Of a stretch of DNA of 35,071 nucleotides, positions 9,040 to 18,242 are shown piece by piece. Numbering within the stretch: the first letter of the stretch is position 1; each line of letters begins with the position of its first letter. The DNA is from Methanosphaera sp. Lineage in GTDB: Archaea; Methanobacteriota; Methanobacteria; Methanobacteriales; Methanobacteriaceae. The DNA lies in NCBI RefSeq assembly GCF_016282985.1, contig NZ_JAEELZ010000093.1, positions 1 through 35,071 of the forward strand. The letters are read 5' to 3'. The notes below the pieces were generated by a model. It had not been told where the DNA came from. It made no database searches and saw nothing but the letters and a program-made list of their open reading frames with translations. The position numbers were made by a program, and so were the translations under genes.

Positions 9040-9501
9040 ATGGATTTAATTATATTTTATTCAAGAACAAACAATACTAAGGAAGTTGCAGAATTAATTG
9101 CTGAAGAAAAAAATGCAGAACTTCTAGAAATTAAAGATAAAAAAAGTAGATCAGGGCCACTTGGTTATGTTATAGGAGCTATTGATTCTTTTCGAGGAAA
9201 AAAAACTGGAATTAACTATGAAAAAAATGATTTAAGCAAATATGATACTGTTTACATAGGTACTCCTGTTTGGGCTTCAAAACCTACTCCAGCTATAGTT
9301 CAATTTATCGAGGAAAATGATTTTTCCGGAACCAATGTTGTTACTTTTGCAACATTTATGGGAAGTGGTGGTGAAGCAACAATTACCGCCATGAATAATA
9401 GGATTAAAGATAAAGGCGGTAAGATTAAACGTTCTTTTGCTTTTAGGATGACTGGAAACGATAAGAAACAGTTAGTTCAAGAAGCTTTAAACGATGATTA
9501 A
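9040..9501 (+). CDS. Flavodoxin family protein (first of three)
   Basis: The protein has 153 residues in a short-chain flavodoxin layout: YSRTNNTKEVA (7-17) is the FMN-phosphate loop, YIGTPVWASKPTPAI is the first isoalloxazine loop with an aromatic residue, and TFMGSGGEAT is the second. It should bind FMN and act as a one- or two-electron carrier or quinone-reductase-like protein in the cytoplasm. It lies 11 bases after argC with AGGAAG before the ATG, so it may be read from the same transcript. A T-rich tract at 9505-9530 follows. Its redox partner is not identifiable. Confidence 0.88.
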   Translation: MDLIIFYSRTNNTKEVAELIAEEKNAELLEIKDKKSRSGPLGYVIGAIDSFRGKKTGINYEKNDLSKYDTVYIGTPVWASKPTPAIVQFIEENDFSGTNVVTFATFMGSGGEATITAMNNRIKDKGGKIKRSFAFRMTGNDKKQLVQEALNDD

Positions 9502-9680
9502 ACTCTTTTTTATATTTTTTTTATTTTTAACTACATATTTTATAAAATACTTTGAAAAATAAATCCAATTTTATTTTAAATCAATGATTTTTTATTTTTG
9601 ATTAAATAAGTTTAAATAAATTTATTTTTATAGAATATATTAAAGAAATTTAAGTCATGTAAATTTTTATGGTGTATTAT

Positions 9681-10148
9681 ATGAGAAGTTTAGTTGTTTT
9701 TTACACAAGATCAGGAAATACGGGATTAGTCGCACATACCATTAAAAGAGAAATAAAATCCCATATTAAAGAAATAACCGATTATACAACACAAAGAACC
9801 GTTTTTGACTATATGTTCACAAGTTTAATCGATTCAGCAAGTATAAATCCTAGAAAAATAGACATAGATTACTACGAAACCATTTTTATTGGAACTCCCA
9901 TATGGTTAGGAAGCATTACTCCTGCAATAAAAAAAATTATAGATAATACCGATTTCAAAAATAAGAATGTAGTACTGTTTAATACTATGAAAATTGGTGG
10001 TAGCCATAATGCAATGAACAAAATGGCTAAACTGGTACGAAAACAAAACGGAAATGTAGTCGGAGCATTTTCTATAAGAACAAACTGTTCCGATTTGGAA
10101 ATTATGAGTCGTACACGTGAAGCACTAAATGATTTAAATTTAACTTAA
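9681..10148 (+). CDS. Flavodoxin family protein (second of three)
   Basis: I choose ATG 9681 over ATG 9669 because it follows GGTG with good spacing and begins the protein at MRSLVVFYTRSGNTG, the normal flavodoxin N-terminus; this gives 155 residues. YTRSGNTG is an intact FMN-phosphate loop, and FIGTPIWLGSITPAI matches the loop of the upstream paralogue. The pair with the 9040 gene clearly arose by duplication. The 179-base gap before it is AT-rich and should hold its promoter. It is probably an FMN electron carrier; the partner is unknown. Confidence 0.86.
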   Translation: MRSLVVFYTRSGNTGLVAHTIKREIKSHIKEITDYTTQRTVFDYMFTSLIDSASINPRKIDIDYYETIFIGTPIWLGSITPAIKKIIDNTDFKNKNVVLFNTMKIGGSHNAMNKMAKLVRKQNGNVVGAFSIRTNCSDLEIMSRTREALNDLNLT

Positions 10149-10149
10149 A

Positions 10150-10650
10150 ATGGCGAAAAATATGTCTTCTATAATAATCTTCTCATCAAACAAAAAAACC
10201 AAATTTATATCCCAAATTATTCAAGAAAAAATTGAAGCTGAAATAGTTGAAATTAAAGACTTGAATAAAAAAACTGGTATCCTAGGAAATATTAAAAATA
10301 ATTATAATGCACTTCGCTCAAATAATACTGACATTTATCCTGAAACAATTGATTTAAATGGTTATGATTTAATTATCGTTGGAAGTCCCTCCACATTTGG
10401 TGGAATATCACCCTCAATATCTACATTCATAGAAAATAATTCATTTAAAAATAAAAAAGTAGTGATATTTACCACCACCAATTCAAGACAGGGTTATGAT
10501 GTTTTAAAACATATGAAAAAGAAAATCGAAAATAACGGTGGAATAATTTTAAACTCGTTTATTATGAGAGTCAATAACAAAAGTGAAAATGAAATAAAAA
10601 TCAACACATTAAAAATCATTAAAGAGTTAGATCTGGATTTATATTCGTAA
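10150..10650 (+). CDS. Flavodoxin-like protein with degraded FMN loop (third of three)
   Basis: The reading frame of 166 residues begins one base after the stop of the second flavodoxin. A second ATG at 10162, after GGCGA, is equally possible and would start at the fold itself. The order of segments matches the two upstream flavodoxins (IIIFSSNKKTKF, then IVGSPSTFGGISPSI), but the phosphate loop has lost the Ser/Thr-x-Thr/Ser-x-Asn-Thr pattern and the aromatic Trp of the flavin loop is replaced by Phe/Gly. It may bind FMN poorly or serve another role. The frame is intact over its whole length, so it is not a pseudogene by that measure. Confidence 0.75.
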   Translation: MAKNMSSIIIFSSNKKTKFISQIIQEKIEAEIVEIKDLNKKTGILGNIKNNYNALRSNNTDIYPETIDLNGYDLIIVGSPSTFGGISPSISTFIENNSFKNKKVVIFTTTNSRQGYDVLKHMKKKIENNGGIILNSFIMRVNNKSENEIKINTLKIIKELDLDLYS

Positions 10651-10833
10651 TCTCCCATACTATCTTTTTTTAAAGCATAACCCCCATTCATCAAAATTAT
10701 TATCTTTAAAATTTTTTTCTAACAAAATACTTTTTTATTAAATAATACGAAAAATTACTTTAATATTAAATATCGTAAAAAATATAAATAATAGCATAAT
10801 AAATGAAAATTTAAAAAAATGAATAATTTATTT

Positions 10834-10851
10834 TGATGATTTATTTCATCA
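10834..10851 (+). other. Small inverted repeat upstream of secF
   Basis: TGATGA at 10834-10839 and TCATCA at 10846-10851 form a six-base stem around a six-base loop, 21 bases before the secF start. It would lie in the 5' untranslated leader or core promoter. No function is assigned; it may be chance in AT-rich DNA. Confidence 0.25.
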
Positions 10852-10872
10852 GATAACATAGGAGAACATGAG

Positions 10873-11724
10873 ATGGTAGATGTAATCACATATATTACAA
10901 GAAAATCTCATAAGCCTTTAATTATAATTCCCGTGTTACTAATGATTTTATCATTATTATACCTTGGAATCTTTGGATTAAATGAAGGTGTTGATTTAAA
11001 AGGTGGAACATTAGTAACATTAGAATTAAAAGAACCTATGTCTGAAGTAGAAGTAACAAACATTATTTCTGGAGAATTGGGAATACATGACGTGAAAACT
11101 TCCCTATCAGGAAACACGGCAACAGTTACAATATCAGGTGATGTTGATCAAGCCCAATTTGAACAGAAATTTTCGGATAGATTCAATATCATGAGCTTTA
11201 AAAGTGTAGGAGCTCTTTTAAGTAAAGCTGCTATGGAACAAATTGCGTATGCACTCATATTCGCATTCCTTTTTATGGCCATTACAGTATTTTATGTATT
11301 TAGAGATCCTGTACCATCATTAGCTATTATCCTTTCAGCAGTATGTAACTTATCAATTGCTGTGGGTAGTATGTCAGTATTTGGAATACCACTCTCTGTA
11401 GCTAGTGTAGGTGCATTACTGATGCTTATAGGGTATGGAGTAGACACAGATATCCTTCTTACAACACGTTTACTTAAACGTAAAGATGGAGATCTTGATG
11501 ATAGAGCAGAAGGTGCTTGTAAAACAGGAATAACCCTTACAATTACAGCACTAGCCTCAATGATTGTACTATTTATAGTAGTAAAAATATTCATACCTTC
11601 AGCTCAAGTATTAGCAGACATATCAGCAGTTCTTATAATGGGATTACTCTCAGATTTATTATCCACATGGCTTATGAACTTAGGAATTCTTAAATGGCAT
11701 ATGGAAAGGGGTGGTCACAATTAA
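10873..11724 (+). CDS. secF: Protein translocase subunit SecF
   Basis: The 283-residue membrane protein has a first transmembrane helix at about 17-35, a periplasm-equivalent domain opening with the [10 protein letters not shown] motif, and then five helices from about 120, the SecF pattern. With SecD it pulls secreted chains across the membrane after SecYEG. ATG 10873 is served by GGAG at 10861-10864; another ATG at 10868 leads at once to a stop. SecF before SecD is the archaeal order, and the two genes overlap by 14 bases, so they are co-translated. No SecA gene is expected in archaea, so SecDF here must work without it. Confidence 0.95.
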   Translation: MVDVITYITRKSHKPLIIIPVLLMILSLLYLGIFGLNEGVDLKGGTLVTLELKEPMSEVEVTNIISGELGIHDVKTSLSGNTATVTISGDVDQAQFEQKFSDRFNIMSFKSVGALLSKAAMEQIAYALIFAFLFMAITVFYVFRDPVPSLAIILSAVCNLSIAVGSMSVFGIPLSVASVGALLMLIGYGVDTDILLTTRLLKRKDGDLDDRAEGACKTGITLTITALASMIVLFIVVKIFIPSAQVLADISAVLIMGLLSDLLSTWLMNLGILKWHMERGGHN

Positions 11725-13048
11725 TCAAGCCACCAAACAATTTTTAAAACGACCTAGAACAATACTGCTTATAGTATTATTACTGATTAGTGTAATATCC
11801 ATAGGCATATTTGGTCTTCAGGAAGGTCTTGATTTAGCTGGAGGTTCAATGATACAGTTACATCTTGAAGAACCAGTAGATCAGGATACAATGAATACAG
11901 TAACCGCAGTTCTTGATAAAAGGTTAAATGCATTTGGTATAAGTGATGTTCAAGTAAGACAAAGTGGTAGTCAAGATGTTATCGTTGAAATAGCGGGAGT
12001 ACAACCCGAAGAAGTAGAACGTATTATTAGTACACCAGGTAAGTTCGAAGCAAAAATTAATAACAAAACAGCTTTAACCGGTGCAGATATTACAACAGTT
12101 TCTGCTGCAGAAGTAACAGGAACAAGATGGAAAGTACCATTTAGTGTATCAACAGAAGCTGCAAATAAATTTGCAGAAGTTGCTAAAGGACAAGCTGGTG
12201 CTGAAGTACAAATGTACCTTGATGACAAATTGATTTCTTCACCACAACTCGATGCAGGATTAGCAAACGGTGTAGGTTCAACAGATATAGAAGTATCTGG
12301 AGGAGAACAAACCAAAGAACAAGCACAAACTCAAGCAAATGAGATCCATACAGTATTAGAATCTGGTGCATTACCTGTAAAACTATCAATCAGTGGTGTA
12401 AACAGTGTATCAGCCGAATTAGGTTCACAGTTTGAAACCGGTTCATTGATTGCAGGTTTACTAGCTTTAATTGCAATAGTAATCATTGTATCATTAAAAT
12501 ATAAATCACCATCATTAGTACTTCCAATTGTTGTAACAAGTTTATCAGAACTTGTACTCATCCTTGGATTTGCATCATTAATCCATTGGAACTTGGACTT
12601 ATCTGCTATTGCGGGTATGATTGCAACAATAGGTACTGGTGTAGACGATCAAATCGTTATGACTGATGAAGTATTAGCACGACGTGATAAAAGTAACAGA
12701 AAAAATATTGTTAAAACAAGAATTAAAGATGCATTTTTCATAGTGTATGCATCTGCAGGAACACTTATTGCAGCTATGCTTCCATTAGCATATATCGGAT
12801 TTGCTAGAGGTGCAACAGGTATTGGTATGCTTACTGGTTTTGCAGTAACTACTGTAGTTGGGGTTCTAATTGGTATATTCATTACAAGACCTGTGTTTGC
12901 TGATTATATGGAAACATTCCTTGTAAGAAATCCAAGAGAAGAGATTAACATTAGTAAATCTTCAGAATCCAAACCTAAAAAGAACAAAAAGAAAGGAAGA
13001 AAAACAATCGCTCGTGAAGAAGCTGAAAAAGCTAAAAAAAGACGATAA
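11711..13048 (+). CDS. secD: Protein translocase subunit SecD
   Basis: The 445-residue protein starts at GTG, inside the 3' end of secF, with GGAAAGG upstream. An N-terminal helix (about 15-35) is followed by the [12 protein letters not shown] motif, a large extracytoplasmic domain, and five helices from about 245 with the conserved [13 protein letters not shown] segment in the fourth-helix region. The last 35 residues are a Lys-rich cytoplasmic tail. It partners SecF in the translocon accessory complex. The tail is a common feature of low-GC Methanobacteriaceae proteins and need not be functional. Confidence 0.95.
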   Translation: MVTINQATKQFLKRPRTILLIVLLLISVISIGIFGLQEGLDLAGGSMIQLHLEEPVDQDTMNTVTAVLDKRLNAFGISDVQVRQSGSQDVIVEIAGVQPEEVERIISTPGKFEAKINNKTALTGADITTVSAAEVTGTRWKVPFSVSTEAANKFAEVAKGQAGAEVQMYLDDKLISSPQLDAGLANGVGSTDIEVSGGEQTKEQAQTQANEIHTVLESGALPVKLSISGVNSVSAELGSQFETGSLIAGLLALIAIVIIVSLKYKSPSLVLPIVVTSLSELVLILGFASLIHWNLDLSAIAGMIATIGTGVDDQIVMTDEVLARRDKSNRKNIVKTRIKDAFFIVYASAGTLIAAMLPLAYIGFARGATGIGMLTGFAVTTVVGVLIGIFITRPVFADYMETFLVRNPREEINISKSSESKPKKNKKKGRKTIAREEAEKAKKRR

Positions 13049-13155
13049 TTCTTCTTTTAACTTTTTTTTAAAAAAATAAAAAGTTTATATTTAATCTTAT
13101 TAAACAGTCTTTTTTTTAATCAAAAATAAATAGTAAAAAATACTTAAACTATATT

Positions 13156-13896
13156 ATGATAAACAAAGATCATCCAAGATATCAATCATTACTTTATAGA
13201 GAAAAAATTGTAGAAGCCCATAAAAAGGGTATACTTGCAGATTCAGGTATGATTGCTCATGGTAGAGGCGAAACTTTCGATTATCTTATAGGAGAAAAAA
13301 CGACCGACAATTCTAAAAAAACCATTGAAGTGGCTGCTTGTTACTTTTTAACTAGAAAAAGACCCGTATTATCTGTAAATGGTAATACAACAGCATTAGT
13401 TTCAGAAGAGATTGCAGAATTATCCAAAATATTAGACATACCTGTTGAAATTAATCTTTATTATAGAACACCTGAAAGAATTAAAAATATTGAAGCGGTT
13501 TATAAAAAATTAGGTGTTAAAGAAATTTTAGGTACTGATGATGATGATTTTATAGACACACCTGATTTAAACGGTCCTAGAAGTCCAGTGAGTATTGAAG
13601 GTATTAATAAAGCAGACTTAATTTTCATCCCATTAGAAGATGGTGATAGGGCAGAAAAATTAGCTGCACTTAAAAAAGATATTGTAAACGTTGATTTGAA
13701 TCCATTATCAAGGACTGCGATTACTTCAACAGTAACAATTGTAGATAATATAGTCAGAGCAATGCCTCTTTTAATTGAATACGTGAACAAATACGCCGAA
13801 TGTGATAAAGATATTCTTCTAGAAAAAATTAAAAACTATGATAATAGAAAAAATTTAGATAACGCTATCCATGACATTTTAAAAAGATTTGAATAG
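13156..13896 (+). CDS. 4-phosphopantoate--beta-alanine ligase (phosphopantothenate synthetase)
   Basis: The 246-residue protein belongs to the archaeal phosphopantothenate synthetase family (DUF137), which joins 4-phosphopantoate and beta-alanine using ATP, replacing bacterial PanC and CoaA chemistry in CoA synthesis. Typical segments are HPRYQSLLYREK (6-17), GMIAHGRGETFDYL and the late VDLNPLSRTA and ATP-site region. Length is as expected. No ribosome binding site precedes the ATG, so the transcript may be leaderless. The next gene, 49 bases on, is a CoaE-like P-loop kinase, which makes a small CoA-related cluster possible. Confidence 0.93.
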   Translation: MINKDHPRYQSLLYREKIVEAHKKGILADSGMIAHGRGETFDYLIGEKTTDNSKKTIEVAACYFLTRKRPVLSVNGNTTALVSEEIAELSKILDIPVEINLYYRTPERIKNIEAVYKKLGVKEILGTDDDDFIDTPDLNGPRSPVSIEGINKADLIFIPLEDGDRAEKLAALKKDIVNVDLNPLSRTAITSTVTIVDNIVRAMPLLIEYVNKYAECDKDILLEKIKNYDNRKNLDNAIHDILKRFE

Positions 13897-13945
13897 AAAA
13901 AAAAGTTAAAAAAGCTGTATAAAAATTATTTAAGAGGTTAAGATT

Positions 13946-14695
13946 TTGAAAGTTTTTGGTGTCACAGGTCTTCCAGGTTCAGGCAAGAGTATTATTTCCA
14001 GAATTGCTGAAAAAGAAGGAATATATACTGTGAGCATGGGTGATGTTGTTCGTAAAGAAGCTGAAAAACAGAACTGTACTACTGGAGAAGCTGCGGTTAA
14101 TCTTAGAAAACGTTATGGAAACAATGTCGTAGCTGACAGATGTATTCAAGAAATATTCAATCATTCCCGAAATAGACACAACAATAAACATATGGTTAAG
14201 AAAATTTACAAAAACAACAATAAATACCAGCAACCCAAGAAATATAAGAAAATTGAGCAGGATGTTTATATCATTGAAGGTATACGCAGTCCATATGAAG
14301 TTCAATATTTTAGAAAACGTTTTAAAAACTTTAAAATAATAGCCATACATTCAAACCCTAAAGAAAGATTTAATAGACTTATTCGAAGAAAAAGAAGTGA
14401 TGACTCAACAGATTTTAAAGTTTTTAGAGAAAGAGATGAAAGAGAGCTTAAATTCGGGATAGGAAATGTAATTGCACAAGCTGATTACATGCTTATTAAC
14501 GAAGGCCATATACAAAAATTTAAAAATAGAGTAAGAGTACTGATTCAAAATGAAATCAAACCAAAAAGAAATATCAAAAAACCATCAAATAAAATTAAAA
14601 ACAAAGCTAAACCCAACAGAAAACCAAACCAAGGTAGAAAACAGTATTCGAAATATAATGGGCGAAAAGATTATAATAAAAAAAAGCAAAGATAA
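13946..14695 (+). CDS. UPF0200 family P-loop nucleotide kinase with basic C-terminal extension
   Basis: The start is TTG, with GAGGT at 13934-13938. GLPGSGKS (8-15) is the Walker A motif, and the VSMGDVVRKEA helix and YIIEGIRSP strand follow, as in UPF0200 proteins, which look like CoaE or adenylate kinase relatives. The frame has 249 residues, against roughly 180-190 for the family. A Lys/Asn-rich insert at about 72-98 (near RHNNKHMVKKIYKN) and a basic tail from about 200 account for the excess. That tail overlaps the start of the UPF0201 gene by 146 bases in another frame. Substrate is unknown. UPF0200 and UPF0201 are fused in some archaea, so the two proteins probably act together. Confidence 0.85.
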   Translation: MKVFGVTGLPGSGKSIISRIAEKEGIYTVSMGDVVRKEAEKQNCTTGEAAVNLRKRYGNNVVADRCIQEIFNHSRNRHNNKHMVKKIYKNNNKYQQPKKYKKIEQDVYIIEGIRSPYEVQYFRKRFKNFKIIAIHSNPKERFNRLIRRKRSDDSTDFKVFRERDERELKFGIGNVIAQADYMLINEGHIQKFKNRVRVLIQNEIKPKRNIKKPSNKIKNKAKPNRKPNQGRKQYSKYNGRKDYNKKKQR

Positions 14696-14954
14696 TTATC
14701 TGATTGTTGAAGATGATTTAACCTCATTATCTTTAATAAACCATCTTATTATTAAAAATGAAATGGAAGAACTGGCTAAAAATATTTTAGAAAAAAATAA
14801 AACAGATACTTCTATTAAATTTTTCATAAATAAACAGGCAGCTTATAATAATACCTTTCATATGATTGATGAAAACATGTCCCCTCTTGGAGATATTGAA
14901 ATAACTATTAAAACAGATAATCCAGAAGAAGTAATTGAATGGATTACTTCTTAA
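14550..14954 (+). CDS. UPF0201 family protein
   Basis: The protein has 134 residues. The stretch KTKLNPTENQTKVENSI (18-34) matches the NPTE-type beginning of UPF0201 proteins, and IDENMSPLGDIEITI near residue 110 matches the conserved end. The fold resembles a ribosomal L5-like RNA-binding domain, but function is unknown. The only usable start that keeps the family N-terminus is ATG 14550, so the first 146 bases are also coding for the UPF0200 tail in another frame. No convincing ribosome binding site precedes it. The stop lies two bases from the convergent stop of the diphthamide gene. Confidence 0.78.
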   Translation: MKSNQKEISKNHQIKLKTKLNPTENQTKVENSIRNIMGEKIIIKKSKDNYLIVEDDLTSLSLINHLIIKNEMEELAKNILEKNKTDTSIKFFINKQAAYNNTFHMIDENMSPLGDIEITIKTDNPEEVIEWITS

Positions 14955-14956
14955 AC

Positions 14957-15658
14957 TTATTCTTCTAAACTGTAATCGTATTTTTCTTCAAGATGAGCTT
15001 TTTTGATATCGTATGTTCCACTATCAAAGTGCCAGTTAATATCTGCCTCATCAATCACTATTTTTCTATCATAAAATGGGGTATCCAATACTAACGTTTC
15101 TGCTTCCCCACCCTCAAATGCAGGATGAATACCATATTTTTCATTTAATTGAATTAATTCATCTATGCTTTCATGTGTAATTGTTTTTCCCAACCATTTT
15201 TCATCAAGTCCGTATGCTGAAACACTTGTCAGTATCACTTCAAAACCTAAATCAACTATTTGTCTCATATATTCTATTGGATCTTTATGCCATAACGGTG
15301 AAACGGATATTAAATCTAATTTTTCACATATTTTATCTATTCTGGATTTTTGATATACTGATTCCAATGCACCAGAATAAACTGCATCCACACCTTTATC
15401 TTTAAGTCTTCTTAACATATGTTCCAGATCATTTAATTCTTCTTCCTTAATCCCATCAGTTAATACATCAATTGAAGGAATTTCCATAGCTGCCGAACAA
15501 TAATCCACCATGTGTATAGCCGGCACATGAAACATATATGACTCGTTATTACGTGAATGCATAGCCAACAATGCGTAAATTTCATCACCATTGTTTAAAG
15601 CTTCATAAACAGCCATAGTACTATCTTTACCACCTGAATATAATATTACTGACTTCAT
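14957..15658 (-). CDS. Diphthine--ammonia ligase-like ATP pyrophosphatase (Dph6)
   Basis: This 233-residue PP-loop ATPase has SGGKDS at 8-13 directly after the first strand, followed by the AMHSRNNESYMFH segment, GALESVYQKSRID and EGGEAETLVLD motifs of the Dph6 (MJ0570-type) family. It should amidate diphthine on elongation factor 2, the last step of diphthamide formation, in the cytoplasm. The other diphthamide genes are not in this window. It is transcribed against UPF0201, ending two bases from it. A 66-base gap separates its start from the upstream membrane-protein gene. Confidence 0.88.
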   Translation of the reverse strand: MKSVILYSGGKDSTMAVYEALNNGDEIYALLAMHSRNNESYMFHVPAIHMVDYCSAAMEIPSIDVLTDGIKEEELNDLEHMLRRLKDKGVDAVYSGALESVYQKSRIDKICEKLDLISVSPLWHKDPIEYMRQIVDLGFEVILTSVSAYGLDEKWLGKTITHESIDELIQLNEKYGIHPAFEGGEAETLVLDTPFYDRKIVIDEADINWHFDSGTYDIKKAHLEEKYDYSLEE

Positions 15659-15724
15659 AAAAATAAACTCCCAATAAAATAAATTAATTAAAAAAAAAGA
15701 ATATTAGAAAGTGGATTTTGAAAA

Positions 15725-16921
15725 TTAATTTCTACGTTTAGGTCTAAATCTAGGAGTTCCACGTTTTTTAGACTTTTTATTTTCTCTTCTACTTTCTTTT
15801 TTCTGTTCTGTTTTATTTTCTGATTTTGATTCTGATTTTGATTCTGATTTTGATTCTGATTTTGATGAACGGTTAAATAATGAAAATCTCTTTTTAGATT
15901 TTTCTTTTTTAACATTTTTAATCTCATCTTCTGATTTAAAATCATCAACAGTTAATTGTTTGAAACGTTTATTTGAACCTATGTTCTGTTTTGGACTTTC
16001 ATCAAAAGATTCATCAAATATATCAATGGAATTAGATTTTCTTCTCCTATTTCTTCTAGGAGATCCTTTTGTATCTGTTCCAGGAACAACTTTTCTTTTG
16101 ATTTTTTCTCGTTCCGTAGGTTTTTTCTTCCTTTTCTTTCTGAAATTATTGATAAATGTAATTAAAGAATCTACAAAGAATCCTGCTATTGCTACAATTA
16201 TACCCAATACCCCTGAAGCTAAAATAACATTAGTTCCGGTAGGCATGAATTGACTTAAAAATGCATTCTGTGTCTCTGTAGGACCAGTCACATTCAATAC
16301 AACTACTTCATTTTCTGATATTGCATTTAAAATTTTTGTAACATTATTTGCTTGAACTGTAGCATTTGCACCCATTGAAGTATATCTAAGATGAGTGTAA
16401 GTTGCATAACTAAATGTACTGTAAATACTGTTTAAAACTCCCTGAGGATCACCATTTTCTGCGATTTCTACAAGAAATGTTTTATCATCTATTTCAATAA
16501 CATTTGAAATATCTTTATTACTATCATTTATCGATTGCTTTATCAGCCGCTTTTCAGTATCCGAGTCAAAATCCTCATCAATTTTAATAGTTATTCCATC
16601 ATAATCTACACTTTCTACTCCCGTTATGGAGGAAATATTTTGAATAATCTGTGTTAAGTTTCCGTTAGTCGATAAATCTAGCTCAATAACATCAGTACCA
16701 TCAACACTTTCCTCTACTATAACCCTAGTAAAGTCAGGTATATCCCCCACTATTGGCGTGAGCAAAAACGCTCCTGAGGCTAAACCTACAATTAAACCCA
16801 ATAATATTACGGATATTAAATTTTTTTTACCTATATATGGTGTTAATAATGCTGTTGAAAAAACAAATAACATAGCTAGAATAAATAAAACTATCATTAT
16901 AATGATTGTTAAAACATCCAT
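15725..16921 (-). CDS. Membrane protein of unknown function with basic, repetitive cytoplasmic tail
   Basis: The 398-residue protein has two N-terminal helices (about 3-27 and 35-58), an acidic soluble domain of about 170 residues that is probably extracytoplasmic (with several N-x-S/T sites), a third helix (about 232-252), and a strongly basic tail of 145 residues. The tail carries four copies of Ser-Lys-Ser-Glu encoded by an exact 12-base tandem repeat at 15819-15866. No family is recognised. The soluble part resembles the layout of SecD/SecF-like extracytoplasmic domains only in position. The basic tail could contact nucleic acid or the ribosome; this is a guess. It is divergent from the M42 peptidase gene across 199 bases. 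Confidence 0.7.
   Translation of the reverse strand: MDVLTIIIMIVLFILAMLFVFSTALLTPYIGKKNLISVILLGLIVGLASGAFLLTPIVGDIPDFTRVIVEESVDGTDVIELDLSTNGNLTQIIQNISSITGVESVDYDGITIKIDEDFDSDTEKRLIKQSINDSNKDISNVIEIDDKTFLVEIAENGDPQGVLNSIYSTFSYATYTHLRYTSMGANATVQANNVTKILNAISENEVVVLNVTGPTETQNAFLSQFMPTGTNVILASGVLGIIVAIAGFFVDSLITFINNFRKKRKKKPTEREKIKRKVVPGTDTKGSPRRNRRRKSNSIDIFDESFDESPKQNIGSNKRFKQLTVDDFKSEDEIKNVKKEKSKKRFSLFNRSSKSESKSESKSESKSENKTEQKKESRRENKKSKKRGTPRFRPKRRN
15819..15866. repeat. Four perfect 12-base tandem repeats inside a coding region
   Basis: The unit TCTGATTTTGAT occurs four times without change at 15819-15866 and encodes, on the minus strand, alternating Ser-Lys-Ser-Glu. Length is a multiple of three, so copy-number change would preserve the frame. 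Confidence 0.95.
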
Positions 16922-17120
16922 AATTAATCCACTCTCTATTGAATGATTTCATTAAGAAACCACCCTATGTTAATTTTTTCAATATTATTATATATTTTGT
17001 AAACAATCCTATTAGTAGTTACTTATTTTAGTTTTAATATATAACTAAACAAAAGTTATTATAAATGATGTTATAAAATTAAATATAGAAACAAAAATTT
17101 TATAATAAAGAGGTTTTACA

Positions 17121-18149
17121 ATGAAAGATTTATTAAAAAGATTATCAGAAGCCTGCGGTATATCAGGATTCGAAGATGAAATACGTGAAATACTTAAAGA
17201 TGAATTAAAAGACTGCGTAGATGAAATGGAAACTGATATAATGGGAAACCTTATTACCACCCACAAAGGTAAAGAAGGAAAACCTAGTGTAATGTTAGCT
17301 TCCCACATGGATGAAATCGGATTAATGGTAAGTTTCATTGATGATGATGGATTTTTAAGATTCGTTAAAATTGGTGGAATAAACGATCAAATGTTATTAA
17401 ACCAAAAAGTATATGTTCAAACTGAAAATGGAGAAGTGCCAGGTATTATCGGTTCTAAACCACCACACATTACCAGTGCTGAAGAAGCTAAAAAAATCAT
17501 CACTTATAAAGACATGTTTATAGACATTGGTGCAAAAGATAAAGAACAGGCAGAAACACTTGTTTCAATAGGAGATGCTATTGTATTCCACACAGACTTT
17601 GAAGAATGCTTAAACGATTTAGTAATGGGTAAAGCATTAGACAACCGTGTTGGCTGTGCAATAATGACAAAAGTTATGCAACAATTAGATACTGAAGCAA
17701 CAGTATATGGTGTTGGAACAGTACAAGAAGAAGTTGGACTTAAAGGAGCAAAAACTTCAGCATTCAAACTTAATCCTGATATGGCAATAGCATTAGATGT
17801 TACCATTGCTGGTGACCACCCAGGTGTTAAACCAGAAGATGCACCTGTAAAAGCAGGTTCCGGACCAGTAATCTCATTTGCAGATGCAAGTGGTAGAGGT
17901 TTAATCACACATCCTATGATGAAAAAATTATTACTTGAAGCAGCAGAATCTGCAGGAATTGAATGTCAGTTAGAAGTTGGTGATGGTGGAACAACAGATG
18001 CTACAGCAATCCACTTAACACGTGAAGGAATTGCAACTGCAACTTTATCTGCCGGTTCAAGATATATTCACACCCCAATAAGTGTTGTAAATCTTAAAGA
18101 CATGGAAGACACTGTAAAACTTATCTTAGAATTCTTAAAACGTTTATAA
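17121..18149 (+). CDS. M42 family metallopeptidase (glutamyl/leucyl aminopeptidase type)
   Basis: The 342-residue protein is a TET-type M42 aminopeptidase, a large cytoplasmic dodecamer that trims peptides. Metal ligands are all present: His62 and Asp64 in ASHMDEIG, bridging Asp174 in KALDNRVG, Glu203 and Glu204 in GTVQEEVG (catalytic base and ligand), Asp226 in ALDVTIAGD and His317 in SRYIHTP. Length matches the family. AGAGG lies upstream of the ATG. The gene is single, with a divergent promoter region shared with the membrane-protein gene on its left and a terminator hairpin directly at its stop. Substrate preference cannot be told from sequence. Confidence 0.93.
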   Translation: MKDLLKRLSEACGISGFEDEIREILKDELKDCVDEMETDIMGNLITTHKGKEGKPSVMLASHMDEIGLMVSFIDDDGFLRFVKIGGINDQMLLNQKVYVQTENGEVPGIIGSKPPHITSAEEAKKIITYKDMFIDIGAKDKEQAETLVSIGDAIVFHTDFEECLNDLVMGKALDNRVGCAIMTKVMQQLDTEATVYGVGTVQEEVGLKGAKTSAFKLNPDMAIALDVTIAGDHPGVKPEDAPVKAGSGPVISFADASGRGLITHPMMKKLLLEAAESAGIECQLEVGDGGTTDATAIHLTREGIATATLSAGSRYIHTPISVVNLKDMEDTVKLILEFLKRL

Positions 18150-18178
18150 GTGATTTTTTTTCACTTATATAATTTTTT
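18145..18178 (+). terminator. Hairpin and T-runs after the M42 peptidase gene
   Basis: TATAAGTGA (18145-18153) and TCACTTATA (18161-18169) form a perfect nine-base stem around a loop of seven T, followed by another T run from 18173. The stop codon lies within the left arm. Being between convergent genes, it may serve both strands. Confidence 0.65.
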
Positions 18179-18242
18179 TATCCCCACAATAAAAAACTAT
18201 TTTTAAAATAATTTATGATTAAAAAATCAATAAAAAAAAAGA

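Noticed and set aside
15819-15866. Tandem repeats considered as a CRISPR or regulatory array
   Set aside because: Units are 12 bases with no spacers and lie in frame inside a coding region.
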